From Pseudomonas reinekei (GTDB lineage: Bacteria; Pseudomonadota; Gammaproteobacteria; Pseudomonadales; Pseudomonadaceae), in NCBI RefSeq assembly GCF_001945365.1, contig NZ_MSTQ01000001.1:124001-188000 (forward strand): 64,000 nt of DNA, in the 5' to 3' direction. Positions 55,302-64,000 of the stretch are shown one piece after another. The notes under the pieces were generated by a model, which saw only the letters and a list, made by a program, of their open reading frames with translations, did no database searches and was not told the origin of the DNA. The first letter of the stretch is position 1. Every line of letters starts with the position of its first letter. The position numbers and the translations under genes are program-made.

Positions 55302-55949
55302 TCAACAGCTACTCGTCTGTCCGCAAAAACGCTGGCGCCCCCCGGCCTGCAATCCGTCGACCCAGGCTTCACAAATCTGGATGCCCTGCTCCGGGGTGAA
55401 GGTGCCGGGGTTGAGTCCGGACTCCAGCCACAAGCCATCGAGCAATGCGCTAAGACTGATCGCGGCGAGATCGGCGTCGAAGTTTTCCCAGTCCTCTTCC
55501 TGTGCCAGTTCCATCAGCACCTTGCGCAGGATTGCGCGGTACTCGCCATAGGAATGATCGTGGGCCTTGTTGATGGCCTCAGCGGTTTTCACGGCCCCCC
55601 AGAATGCCAGCCAGGCGTCGATCAACTGCGGGTCGAGCAATTCAGCCGAAAACGAACCGCGAAAAAATGCTGACAGGCGCTCGCGTGCGTTGGGGGCGGC
55701 TTGCTCCATGGCGTCACGCAGCAGGGTCATGACCCGGCCGGTGATCGCCATGTAGGCTTCGGCCACCAGTTCGTCCTTGCCGGAATAGTGGTGGCTGATC
55801 AGGCCGACGGAGACACCGGCCTCGGCGGAAATCTTGCGGATCGAGGCGCCCTGAAAGCCATGACGCTTGAGGCACGTCAACGTTGCCTCGATCAGGTTGG
55901 CCTTGCGCAACTCCGGTTCCATGCGGGAAAAACGGGCTTCCTGATTCAT
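55302..55949 (-). CDS. TetR/BetI-like transcriptional repressor
   Basis: This 215-residue regulator is counted from ATG 55949, with AAGGAG ten bases upstream; an ATG three codons earlier is adjacent to that site and less likely. The N-terminal HTH is LIEATLTCLKRHGFQGASIRKISAEAGVSVGLISHHYSGKDEL, close to BetI. The C-terminal ligand domain includes DPQLIDAWLAFWGAVKTAEAINKAHDHSYGEYRAIL, also BetI-like. Its target is unknown; the demethylase-like flavoprotein gene at 57160 is a possible one. Confidence 0.85.
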   Translation of the reverse strand: MNQEARFSRMEPELRKANLIEATLTCLKRHGFQGASIRKISAEAGVSVGLISHHYSGKDELVAEAYMAITGRVMTLLRDAMEQAAPNARERLSAFFRGSFSAELLDPQLIDAWLAFWGAVKTAEAINKAHDHSYGEYRAILRKVLMELAQEEDWENFDADLAAISLSALLDGLWLESGLNPGTFTPEQGIQICEAWVDGLQAGGRQRFCGQTSSC

Positions 55950-56062
55950 CGGCGACATGCTCCTTGGGCTCATTCGTTGGGGCCCGCTGGGGCAAGCTGC
56001 GGGCTGAACGACTGTACAGCAACAAGGTGGCTTGGCGTAAGCCTGAGAAACTGCGTCGTCTG

Positions 56063-56139
56063 CGTCGCCAGCAAGCCGGCTCCTACAGAATTTCTGCGTA
56101 CACCCGCAAACCCTGTGGGAGCTGGCTTGCCAGCGAGGG
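56063..56139. repeat. REPIN downstream of the aldolase gene
   Basis: CGTCGCCAGCAAGCCGGCTCC (56063-56083) and GGGAGCTGGCTTGCCAGCGA (56117-56136) are inverted REP copies of the GGCTTGCCAGC class with about 33 bases between. They lie between the class II aldolase stop and the TetR gene start. Confidence 0.75.
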
Positions 56140-56167
56140 CGCTAACCGATTCAACACCGGGCTTCGG

Positions 56168-56959
56168 TCAATCCCGATACCCGGGCGCCACCCGATCCAA
56201 TAATCGCAACAACGCCGCCCAAGCCAGCTGCATGGCATCCGGGTCATTCAATTCCCCCTCCTCCAACGGCCGCCCTGGGTCATTGAACTGCCGCTCGGTG
56301 TGCGCACACACCTCATGTGACGGCAAAACAATTTCGCCGGCCGCCTGCGCTGCCAGCTGAATTTCACAGGCTTTTTCAAGGTAATACATACGCAAAAACG
56401 CCTGGCTCACAGTTTCACCCACGGTCAGCAAACCATGGTTGCGCAGCATCAATACCGGCTTGTCGCCCAAGTCCGCCACTAACCGCTGTTGTTCGCTCAT
56501 GTCCAGCGCCACGCCTTCATAGTCGTGGTAGGCCACGCGGCCATAGAACTCCATGGAAATCTGGTTCACCGGCAACAACCCACACTTCAACGCCGCCACC
56601 GCGCAGCCGGATTTGGTGTGGGTGTGCAACACGCATTGCGCATCCTCCCGGGCACCATGGATCGCGCTGTGAATCACGAAACCGGCCGGGTTCACCGGGT
56701 AAGGCGACGCTTCAACGGCGCGGCCATCCAGACCGATCTTGACCAGATTCGACGCCGTAATCTCATCAAACATCAGCCCATAGGGGTTGATCAGAAAATG
56801 ATGCTCCGGCCCCGGGATGCGCACCGAGATGTGGGTGAAGATCAAATCGGTCATCCGGAAGTGTGCGATCAGCCGATAACAGGCGGCGAGCTCTTCACGC
56901 AGGCGTTGCTCAATGGCACTGCGCTGCGGCGCGGTCAGAGAAGTAGCGATTTTATTCAT
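56168..56959 (-). CDS. Class II aldolase/adducin family protein
   Basis: This 263-residue protein starts at ATG 56959 (GGAGACCACAAC upstream). Zinc-binding histidines appear in CVLHTHTKSG, and a later His in LMLRNHGLLTVGE, with substrate-binding EFYGRVAYHDYEG. Members cleave or epimerise phosphorylated sugars or act on small carbonyl compounds; many in Pseudomonas are unassigned. It is divergent from the flavoprotein gene at 57160, and the 200-base gap contains AT-rich promoter-like DNA. Confidence 0.88.
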   Translation of the reverse strand: MNKIATSLTAPQRSAIEQRLREELAACYRLIAHFRMTDLIFTHISVRIPGPEHHFLINPYGLMFDEITASNLVKIGLDGRAVEASPYPVNPAGFVIHSAIHGAREDAQCVLHTHTKSGCAVAALKCGLLPVNQISMEFYGRVAYHDYEGVALDMSEQQRLVADLGDKPVLMLRNHGLLTVGETVSQAFLRMYYLEKACEIQLAAQAAGEIVLPSHEVCAHTERQFNDPGRPLEEGELNDPDAMQLAWAALLRLLDRVAPGYRD

Positions 56960-57159
56960 TGTTGTGGTCTCCAGACTGAAATCGGCTGCGCAGGACAGTA
57001 AGGCCGGTCGTGTCACATCGTCCAGCCGACGATTCAGGCTAACGCAGCAGAAAGTAAATAAACAGGTTGATTTTTTACCATAGGTAAATTTCTATACGCC
57101 AATAATAACAACGCCGAAACCCGGCCTTTCGGCTTCAGCCTGCCTGGAGTACCCGCACC

Positions 57160-59121
57160 ATGCCGACCTCGACCCCTGCCTTCGCGCACCTGTTCGAACC
57201 CCTGGAGATTCGTGGCAAACGCCTGAAAAACCGCATCATGTCCAGCGGGCACGACACGTCGATGCCCACCGACAACCTGGTCAACGAGCAACTGATCGCC
57301 TATCACCGGGCGCGCGCCGAGGGCGGCGTCGGGCTCATCGTGCTGCAAGTGGCCGGCGTGCATGACAGCGCGCGGTACACCTCCCATGTGCTGATGGCCA
57401 CCGACGACGCCTGCATCGAGGGTTATCGCAAACTCGCGCAAACCTGCCACGCCCACGGCACCGTGGTGTTGTCCCAGGTGTTCCACCCCGGACGGGAAAT
57501 CATGGAGTCCAGCGATGGTCTGCTGGCGGTGGCCTACTCCGCTTCGGCGGTGCCCAATGAACGCTTCCGGGTGATGCCCCGTGCGCTGGATCAGGCGATG
57601 ATCGACGAGATTGTCGCCGGCTATGCCGCCGCAGCCCGACGCCTGCACCAGGCCGGGATCGATGGCGTTGAGGTGGTCGCCAGCCACGGTTATTTGCCGG
57701 CGCAATTCATCAATCCACGGGTCAATCGTCGTACCGATGGCTACAACGGCGGGCTGGAGCAGCGCCTGCGGTTTCTGCGCGAAATCATCGCGGCGATACG
57801 GATCGCCACTGACGAGCAGTTCATCATCGGCCTGCGCATCTGCGCCGATGAGCGCGATCCCGAAGGCCTGACCGAAGACGAGTCCCTGGCTGCCGTCCAA
57901 TCGCTGCAAGCACAACTCGATTACGTGCACATCGTCGCCGGCACCTCAGCTTCGTTGGGCGGCGCGGTGCACATCGTGCCCCCGATGGCGATCGAGGCGG
58001 CTTACCTGGCCAAGGAAGCCGGGACGTTCAAGGCCCGTCTGGATATTCCGCTTTTCGTGACCGGACGCATCAACCAGCCCCAGGAAGCCGAGCTTATTCT
58101 GGCCCGGGGCCAGGCCGATGTCTGCGGCATGACCCGCGCATTGATTTGCGACCCGCAAATGCCCAACAAAACCGACACCGGCCGCGCCGAAGATGTGCGC
58201 GCTTGCATCGCCTGCAATCAGGCGTGTATCGGGCACTTCCACAAGGGCTTGCCGATCTCCTGTATCCAGCACCCGGAAACCGGTCGTGAGCTGATCTTTG
58301 GCGAGCGGCAACCGGCTAAAACCCGCAAGCGCATTATGGTCGCCGGTGGTGGTCCGGCCGGCATGAAAGCGGCCGCCGTCGCCGCGCAACGCGGGCATGA
58401 GGTGACGCTGTACGAAGCCAGCTCACAACTCGGCGGTCAGGTGTTGCTCGCGCAATTGCTGCCACGGCGCAGCGAGTTCGGCGGGGCCAGCACCAACCTG
58501 CAACGGGAGATGGAACTGGCCGGTGTTCAAGTGGTTCGCAATACCCGCGTCGACCGCACGCTGGTGGAACAGGAAAAGCCGGACATGGTGATCATCGCCA
58601 CCGGCGCCGAACCCTATTGGCCAACGTTCGAACGCGGTGGCGAGTTGCAGGTGGTGGACGCTTGGCAAGTGCTGCGTGGCGAGGTGCAGATCGGCCGTTC
58701 AGTGGTGGTGGTTGACTGGCGCTGCGACTGGATCGGCCCGGGCATCGCCGAGCATCTGACCCGCGCCGGGCATCAGGTGCAACTGGCGGTCAACGGCACC
58801 CATTGCGGGGAAAACCTGCCGTTGTATGTCCGCGATCAACTGGCCGGTGAACTGCACAAACTGGGCATTGCGATTATTCCTTACGCCCGGCTGTATGGTT
58901 GCGACGACAACACGGTGTACCTGCAACACACCGCCAGTGGCGAGCCGATGCTGCTGGAAAATATCGACACGCTGGTGCTGTGCCAGGGACACCAGCCAGT
59001 GGACACGCTGGGTGCCGAGCTGCAAGGGCGGGTGGAGTTTTATCGGATCGGCGATTGCCTGGCGCCACGCACCGCCGAAGAAGCGATTTATGAAGGCCTG
59101 AAAGTCGCGTGGCAGCTTTAA
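57160..59121 (+). CDS. OYE/TMADH-type FMN-4Fe4S-FAD oxidoreductase, possible N-demethylase
   Basis: This 653-residue enzyme is related to 2,4-dienoyl-CoA reductase, trimethylamine dehydrogenase and dimethylglycine demethylase DgcA. The FMN barrel (about 1-340) has KRLKNRIMSSGHDTSMPTD and DGVEVVASHGYLPAQFINPRVNRR. The 4Fe-4S motif is CIACNQACIGHFHKGLPISC (CX2CX3CX11C). The dinucleotide-binding C-terminal part has IMVAGGGPAGMKAAAVAAQRGHEVTLYEA and a second Rossmann region. It probably demethylates or oxidises an N-methylated compound; the substrate is not deducible. Confidence 0.85.
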   Translation: MPTSTPAFAHLFEPLEIRGKRLKNRIMSSGHDTSMPTDNLVNEQLIAYHRARAEGGVGLIVLQVAGVHDSARYTSHVLMATDDACIEGYRKLAQTCHAHGTVVLSQVFHPGREIMESSDGLLAVAYSASAVPNERFRVMPRALDQAMIDEIVAGYAAAARRLHQAGIDGVEVVASHGYLPAQFINPRVNRRTDGYNGGLEQRLRFLREIIAAIRIATDEQFIIGLRICADERDPEGLTEDESLAAVQSLQAQLDYVHIVAGTSASLGGAVHIVPPMAIEAAYLAKEAGTFKARLDIPLFVTGRINQPQEAELILARGQADVCGMTRALICDPQMPNKTDTGRAEDVRACIACNQACIGHFHKGLPISCIQHPETGRELIFGERQPAKTRKRIMVAGGGPAGMKAAAVAAQRGHEVTLYEASSQLGGQVLLAQLLPRRSEFGGASTNLQREMELAGVQVVRNTRVDRTLVEQEKPDMVIIATGAEPYWPTFERGGELQVVDAWQVLRGEVQIGRSVVVVDWRCDWIGPGIAEHLTRAGHQVQLAVNGTHCGENLPLYVRDQLAGELHKLGIAIIPYARLYGCDDNTVYLQHTASGEPMLLENIDTLVLCQGHQPVDTLGAELQGRVEFYRIGDCLAPRTAEEAIYEGLKVAWQL

Positions 59122-59150
59122 GGCTGTTTATACTCCGGTCCTCGTAACCT

Positions 59151-59197
59151 CCTGTGGAAGCTAGTCTGCTATCGCGAGCAAGCTCGCTTCCACAGGG
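59151..59197. repeat. REP hairpin upstream of the XRE-cupin gene
   Basis: CCTGTGGAAGC and GCTTCCACAGG form an outer 11-base stem around an inner REP core (CTATCGCGAGCAAGCTC). It may end the flavoprotein transcript. It lies only 38 bases before the next ATG. Confidence 0.65.
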
Positions 59198-59234
59198 ATT
59201 GTGGTCAGTAGTTCAGCCCCGGTTCGGAATTCTT

Positions 59235-59831
59235 ATGAGCAACAACAGCAACACCCAACCCGCATCCGCCAGCTCCGAGCCGCACTTTCTCGGTACCCGC
59301 ATCCGCGGCCTGCGCAAGCGTCGGGGCATGACCCTCGCGGAACTGGCGGGCTTGAGCGAACTGACTGCCGGCTACATCAGCCAACTGGAACGCAACCTCG
59401 CCTACCCGTCGATCCCGGCACTGTTCAACATTGCCCGCAGCCTCGGCGTGACCATCCAGTGGTTCTTCGCCAGCGAGGCCAACACCGCGCCCGAGGACGA
59501 CGGCGTGGTGGTGCGCAAGAACAGTCGCCTGAGCGTGCATTACGAAGATGGCATCGTCGACCAGTTGCTGACCCCGCAACCCAATCAACAGCTGGAAATG
59601 CTCCATTCGCGTTTTCCACCCGGCACTTACAGTCAGCAAAGCTACAGCCACGAAGGCGAAGAAGCCGGGTATCTGCTGTCAGGCCGTTTCGAGTTATGGG
59701 TCGGCGAACGCCACTTTCAGCTCAGCGAAGGCGACAGTTTCAGCTTCTCCAGCCAGGAACCGCACCGCTACGGCAACCCCGGCGACGTCGATGCCGTGGT
59801 GATCTGGGTGATCACCCCGCCGACCTTCTAG
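59235..59831 (+). CDS. XRE-family regulator with C-terminal cupin (PuuR-like)
   Basis: This 198-residue protein starts at ATG 59235. HTH_3 domain at about 20-75 (IRGLRKRRGMTLAELAGLSELTAGYISQLERN) is followed by a cupin_2 domain at about 110-190 (GEEAGYLLSGRFELWVGERHFQLSEGDSFSFSSQEPHRYGNPG). This architecture is that of PuuR-type repressors of polyamine or amino-acid catabolic genes. It converges with the AraC gene with a 4-base overlap and is near the polyamine genes, so it may control them or the upstream flavoprotein. Confidence 0.87.
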   Translation: MSNNSNTQPASASSEPHFLGTRIRGLRKRRGMTLAELAGLSELTAGYISQLERNLAYPSIPALFNIARSLGVTIQWFFASEANTAPEDDGVVVRKNSRLSVHYEDGIVDQLLTPQPNQQLEMLHSRFPPGTYSQQSYSHEGEEAGYLLSGRFELWVGERHFQLSEGDSFSFSSQEPHRYGNPGDVDAVVIWVITPPTF

Positions 59832-60760
59832 CGCCTGCCGCGTTCACTTGCCTGGGCGACAGTTGCGCGCTTGAGGGTGTCGCTCGGCAGTTCCTTGAAC
59901 AGCGCGCGATAGCTGCTGGAAAACCTCCCCAAATGCCAGAACGACCAATGCATCGCCACTTCGGCGACGGTGGTCTGAGTTGGCGTGCAGCTGAGTAATT
60001 CGCGGCGGGCACTGTTCAGGCGGCGCAGGCGCAGCCATTGGGTCGGCGCCATGCCGGTGTAGGTCTTGAACGCATGCTGCAACTGGCGCAGTGAAACCCC
60101 GGCGACCCGCGACAGCTCCAGCAGGTTCAGGTGTTCTTCCGGCGTATCCGCCGCCCACTCCCCCACTCGTTTCATGATCGCCCGTTCCCCGGCGCGGCGC
60201 TGCAGTGCGCCGTGGTCAAGGCAAACGCAAGCGTTGTCGAGAATGAACAGGCAGTCATCGAGTAATTGCTGAGTGAGCGCCTCCCGAGTCGGCGGATCGA
60301 ACGTCTGCGACAGTCGCGTCAGCGTGCCGCTGAGCCAACGGCAGAACAACGCATTCTGCTGCGAATTGAGCGGCGCCATGAACAGCCCTTCGAGCCGGGC
60401 GACATCGAGGCTGTTGCGCTGCACGAACTCCGGACCGAACACCACGGCGATTTCCTGGTAGTTCTCCGGGGTGATCCAGATGTTGCGGCTCTCGCCATTC
60501 AACACATACAGCGCGTTGTCGCTGCGATCGAAACAGAACGCCAGTGAACCCTGTGGTGCACTGAAATTCTGCTCGACGCGGGTATTCATGTGCTCTTCGT
60601 AAATCTCCACGCCCTGTAAATCCAGATAGCGCACCAGACCTGCGAAATGCCCTGGCGACATCTGTTGGTAATGCTGGGTCCAGCCCGGCGTGGCGCGGAT
60701 TTGCTCGGCCACATCGGCGGTGCTGAATGCTTGAACCTGTAGTGAATTGCAGTGTGTCAT
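59828..60760 (-). CDS. AraC-family transcriptional regulator
   Basis: This 310-residue activator-type protein has an unassigned N-terminal sensing domain (about 1-200) and a C-terminal double HTH (LNLLELSRVAGVSLRQLQHAFKTYTGMAPTQWLRLRRLNSARREL and VAEVAMHWSFWHLGRFSSSYRALFKELPSDTL). It resembles EutR/FeaR-type regulators. It is divergent from the glutamine synthetase-like gene across 160 bases, so it is a candidate activator of the polyamine genes. Confidence 0.87.
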   Translation of the reverse strand: MTHCNSLQVQAFSTADVAEQIRATPGWTQHYQQMSPGHFAGLVRYLDLQGVEIYEEHMNTRVEQNFSAPQGSLAFCFDRSDNALYVLNGESRNIWITPENYQEIAVVFGPEFVQRNSLDVARLEGLFMAPLNSQQNALFCRWLSGTLTRLSQTFDPPTREALTQQLLDDCLFILDNACVCLDHGALQRRAGERAIMKRVGEWAADTPEEHLNLLELSRVAGVSLRQLQHAFKTYTGMAPTQWLRLRRLNSARRELLSCTPTQTTVAEVAMHWSFWHLGRFSSSYRALFKELPSDTLKRATVAQASERGRR

Positions 60761-60920
60761 GGGTGACCTTGCGCACTCTTTTGGTGCGCTTTGTGCTGCT
60801 TAAAGTGGATAGATGGAACGTTGAGCCTCGCCCAAGATAGACGTCAACGCGCTACAGGGGAAGTGTCCTACAGCCGAATCGGCTTTCTCCCGCGTTAACA
60901 AAACCAATAACGAGGTCTTT

Positions 60921-62279
60921 ATGAATGTCCCTTTCGATCAGCTGTTCACGTGGCTGAAAGATCACAAGATTACCGAAGTCGAGTGCGTCGTCAGTGACCT
61001 GACCGGCATTGCACGCGGCAAAATCGCACCCACCAACAAGTTCCTGTATGAGCGAGGCATGCGCCTGCCGGAAAGTGTGCTTTTGCAAACGGTAACCGGG
61101 GACTTTGTCGACGACGACATCTACTACGACCTGCTCGACCCCGCCGACATCGACATGGTCTGCAAGCCGGATGCCGATGCAGTCTACGTGGTGCCATGGG
61201 CCATCGAGCCAACCGCCATCGTGATCCACGACACCTTCGACAAGTTCGGCAACCCGATCGAACTGTCGCCGCGCAATGTGCTGAAAAAAGTGCTGCAGCT
61301 GTACACCGATAAAGGCTGGCGGCCGATTGTGGCGCCGGAGATGGAGTTCTACCTGACCCAGCGCTGCGAAGACCCGGACTTGCCGCTCAAGGCCCCGATG
61401 GGCCGTTCGGGCCGTGCTGAAAGCGGACGTCAGTCGTTCTCGATCGATGCCGCCAACGAATTCGATCCGCTGTTCGAAGACGTCTACGACTGGTGCGAAT
61501 TGCAGGGGCTGGACCTCGATACGCTGATCCACGAAGACGGCCCGGCGCAGATGGAAATCAACTTCCGCCATGGCAATGCACTGGACCTGGCCGACCAGAT
61601 CACCGTGTTCAAACGCACCATGCGTGAAGCCGCGCTCAAGCACAACGTGGCGGCGACCTTCATGGCCAAACCGGTCGGCGACGAACCGGGCAGCGCCATG
61701 CACATTCACCAGAGCGTGGTGGACATCGCCACCGGCAAGCCGATCTTCGCCGATGCCGATGGCAACATGAGCGAATTGTTCCTGCACCACATCGGTGGCT
61801 TGCAGAAGTACATCCCGAAAGTGCTGCCGATGTTCGCGCCGAACGTGAACTCGTTCCGTCGGTTCCTGCCGGATACTTCGGCACCGGTGAACGTCGAATG
61901 GGGCGAAGAAAACCGCACCGTCGGCCTGCGTGTACCGACCTCAAGCCCGGACGCCATGCGCGTGGAAAACCGCTTGCCGGGCGCCGACGCCAACCCGTAC
62001 CTGGCCATCGCGGCCAGCCTGTTGTGCGGTTACCTCGGCATGGTCGAGCGTGTCGAACCGAGCGCCGCAGTCCAGGGCCGGGCTTATGAACGCCGCAACC
62101 TGCGCCTGCCGATCACCATCGAAGACGCCCTGACCAAAATGGAAGAGTGCGAAACCATCGGCCGTTACCTGGGCGACAAATTCGTGCGCGGCTACGTCGC
62201 GGTCAAACGCGCCGAGCACGAAAACTTCAAGCGGGTGATCAGCTCGTGGGAGCGTGAGTTCCTGATGCTGAGTGTCTGA
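60921..62279 (+). CDS. Glutamine synthetase family glutamate-polyamine ligase (PuuA/SpuI-like)
   Basis: This 452-residue enzyme is of the gamma-glutamylpolyamine synthetase type, which joins glutamate to putrescine or another amine with ATP. Visible motifs are ECVVSDLTGIARGKIAPTNKFL, metal-binding Glu in PEMEFYL, PAQMEINFRHG and GSAMHIHQSV, and the C-terminal VENRLPGADANPYLAIAASLLCGYLG. It lacks the adenylylation loop Tyr pattern of GlnA. The binding-protein and oxidase genes next to it match the gamma-glutamylated polyamine pathway. A REPIN follows it. Confidence 0.9.
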   Translation: MNVPFDQLFTWLKDHKITEVECVVSDLTGIARGKIAPTNKFLYERGMRLPESVLLQTVTGDFVDDDIYYDLLDPADIDMVCKPDADAVYVVPWAIEPTAIVIHDTFDKFGNPIELSPRNVLKKVLQLYTDKGWRPIVAPEMEFYLTQRCEDPDLPLKAPMGRSGRAESGRQSFSIDAANEFDPLFEDVYDWCELQGLDLDTLIHEDGPAQMEINFRHGNALDLADQITVFKRTMREAALKHNVAATFMAKPVGDEPGSAMHIHQSVVDIATGKPIFADADGNMSELFLHHIGGLQKYIPKVLPMFAPNVNSFRRFLPDTSAPVNVEWGEENRTVGLRVPTSSPDAMRVENRLPGADANPYLAIAASLLCGYLGMVERVEPSAAVQGRAYERRNLRLPITIEDALTKMEECETIGRYLGDKFVRGYVAVKRAEHENFKRVISSWEREFLMLSV

Positions 62280-62300
62280 GATCTTCGCTGTCTGCAAGGG

Positions 62301-62370
62301 CCTCTTCGCGAGCAGGCTCGCTCCCACATTTGCAATGCATTCCCCTGTGGGAGCGAGCCTGCTCGCGATG
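62301..62370. repeat. REPIN between ligase and binding-protein genes
   Basis: GCGAGCAGGCTCGCTCCCAC (62308-62327) and GTGGGAGCGAGCCTGCTCGC (62348-62367) are perfectly inverted copies of the main REP core with a 20-base spacer. This is the tidiest REPIN in the window. Confidence 0.85.
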
Positions 62371-62413
62371 ACGGCCGCGCAAACACCAAAGAACGCCCTG
62401 AAGAATCCAATAA

Positions 62414-64000
<1,587 letters not shown>

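Overview
The window looks like chromosome of a fluorescent-group Pseudomonas. It is GC-rich, dense and operonic, it is studded with the short REP/REPIN palindromes typical of that group, and it carries the arginine transaminase (aru) locus in nearly the gene order I recall for P. aeruginosa. I saw no rRNA, tRNA or CRISPR.

Left (1-13.8 kb): a cyanide/cyanate island. On the minus strand a methylmalonyl-CoA mutase (cut by the window edge) follows an LnmK-like acyltransferase/decarboxylase gene that is interrupted by an in-frame amber codon. Next come the sigma54 activator nitA (minus) and the Nit1C operon nitBCDEFGH (plus: DsrE-like protein, nitrilase, radical SAM, GNAT, AIR-synthase-like, small protein, flavoprotein). 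A second sigma54 activator (cynF-like), cyanase cynS and a formate/nitrite-type channel complete it. The promoters of the mutase, nit and cyn operons all carry a -24/-12 element and one perfect copy plus degenerate copies of the palindrome TACGA-N4-TCGTA. The two activators have almost identical recognition helices, so the three operons look like one regulon.

13.8-22.4 kb: accessory DNA. It holds a three-domain flavin/2Fe-2S oxidoreductase, an aldehyde dehydrogenase remnant, a tyrosine recombinase divergent from a KfrA-like coiled-coil protein, broken or orphan small ORFs, SseB with a coupled small gene, and a DUF985 cupin.

22.4-28.9 kb: a minus-strand amino-acid uptake operon. Its first gene fuses an AruH-like aminotransferase to an ABC ATPase, followed by a binding protein, two permeases, a DMT exporter and an aspartoacylase-like hydrolase. 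29.1-32.8 kb: a tripartite efflux system (outer membrane lipoprotein, HlyD-type adaptor, DUF2955 protein). 32.9-35.1 kb: a glycine-zipper protein, a truncated Rieske gene and an orphan RHS core with a variable tip.

35.1-55.2 kb: the arginine transaminase locus (minus): quinone reductase, peptide/nickel-type ABC importer, aldehyde dehydrogenase, aruH, aruI, an ADP-forming acyl-CoA ligase, acyl-CoA dehydrogenase, enoyl-CoA hydratase, an amino acid permease, and the aruS / periplasmic binding protein / aruR sensory operon. It plausibly imports arginine (free or peptide-bound), transaminates and decarboxylates it, oxidises the aldehyde, and may continue through CoA thioesters.

55.3-64 kb: a TetR regulator, a class II aldolase, an OYE/TMADH-type demethylase-like flavoprotein, XRE-cupin and AraC regulators, then the start of a polyamine module: a glutamate-polyamine ligase of the glutamine synthetase family, a spermidine/putrescine-type binding protein and a gamma-glutamylpolyamine oxidase cut by the right edge.
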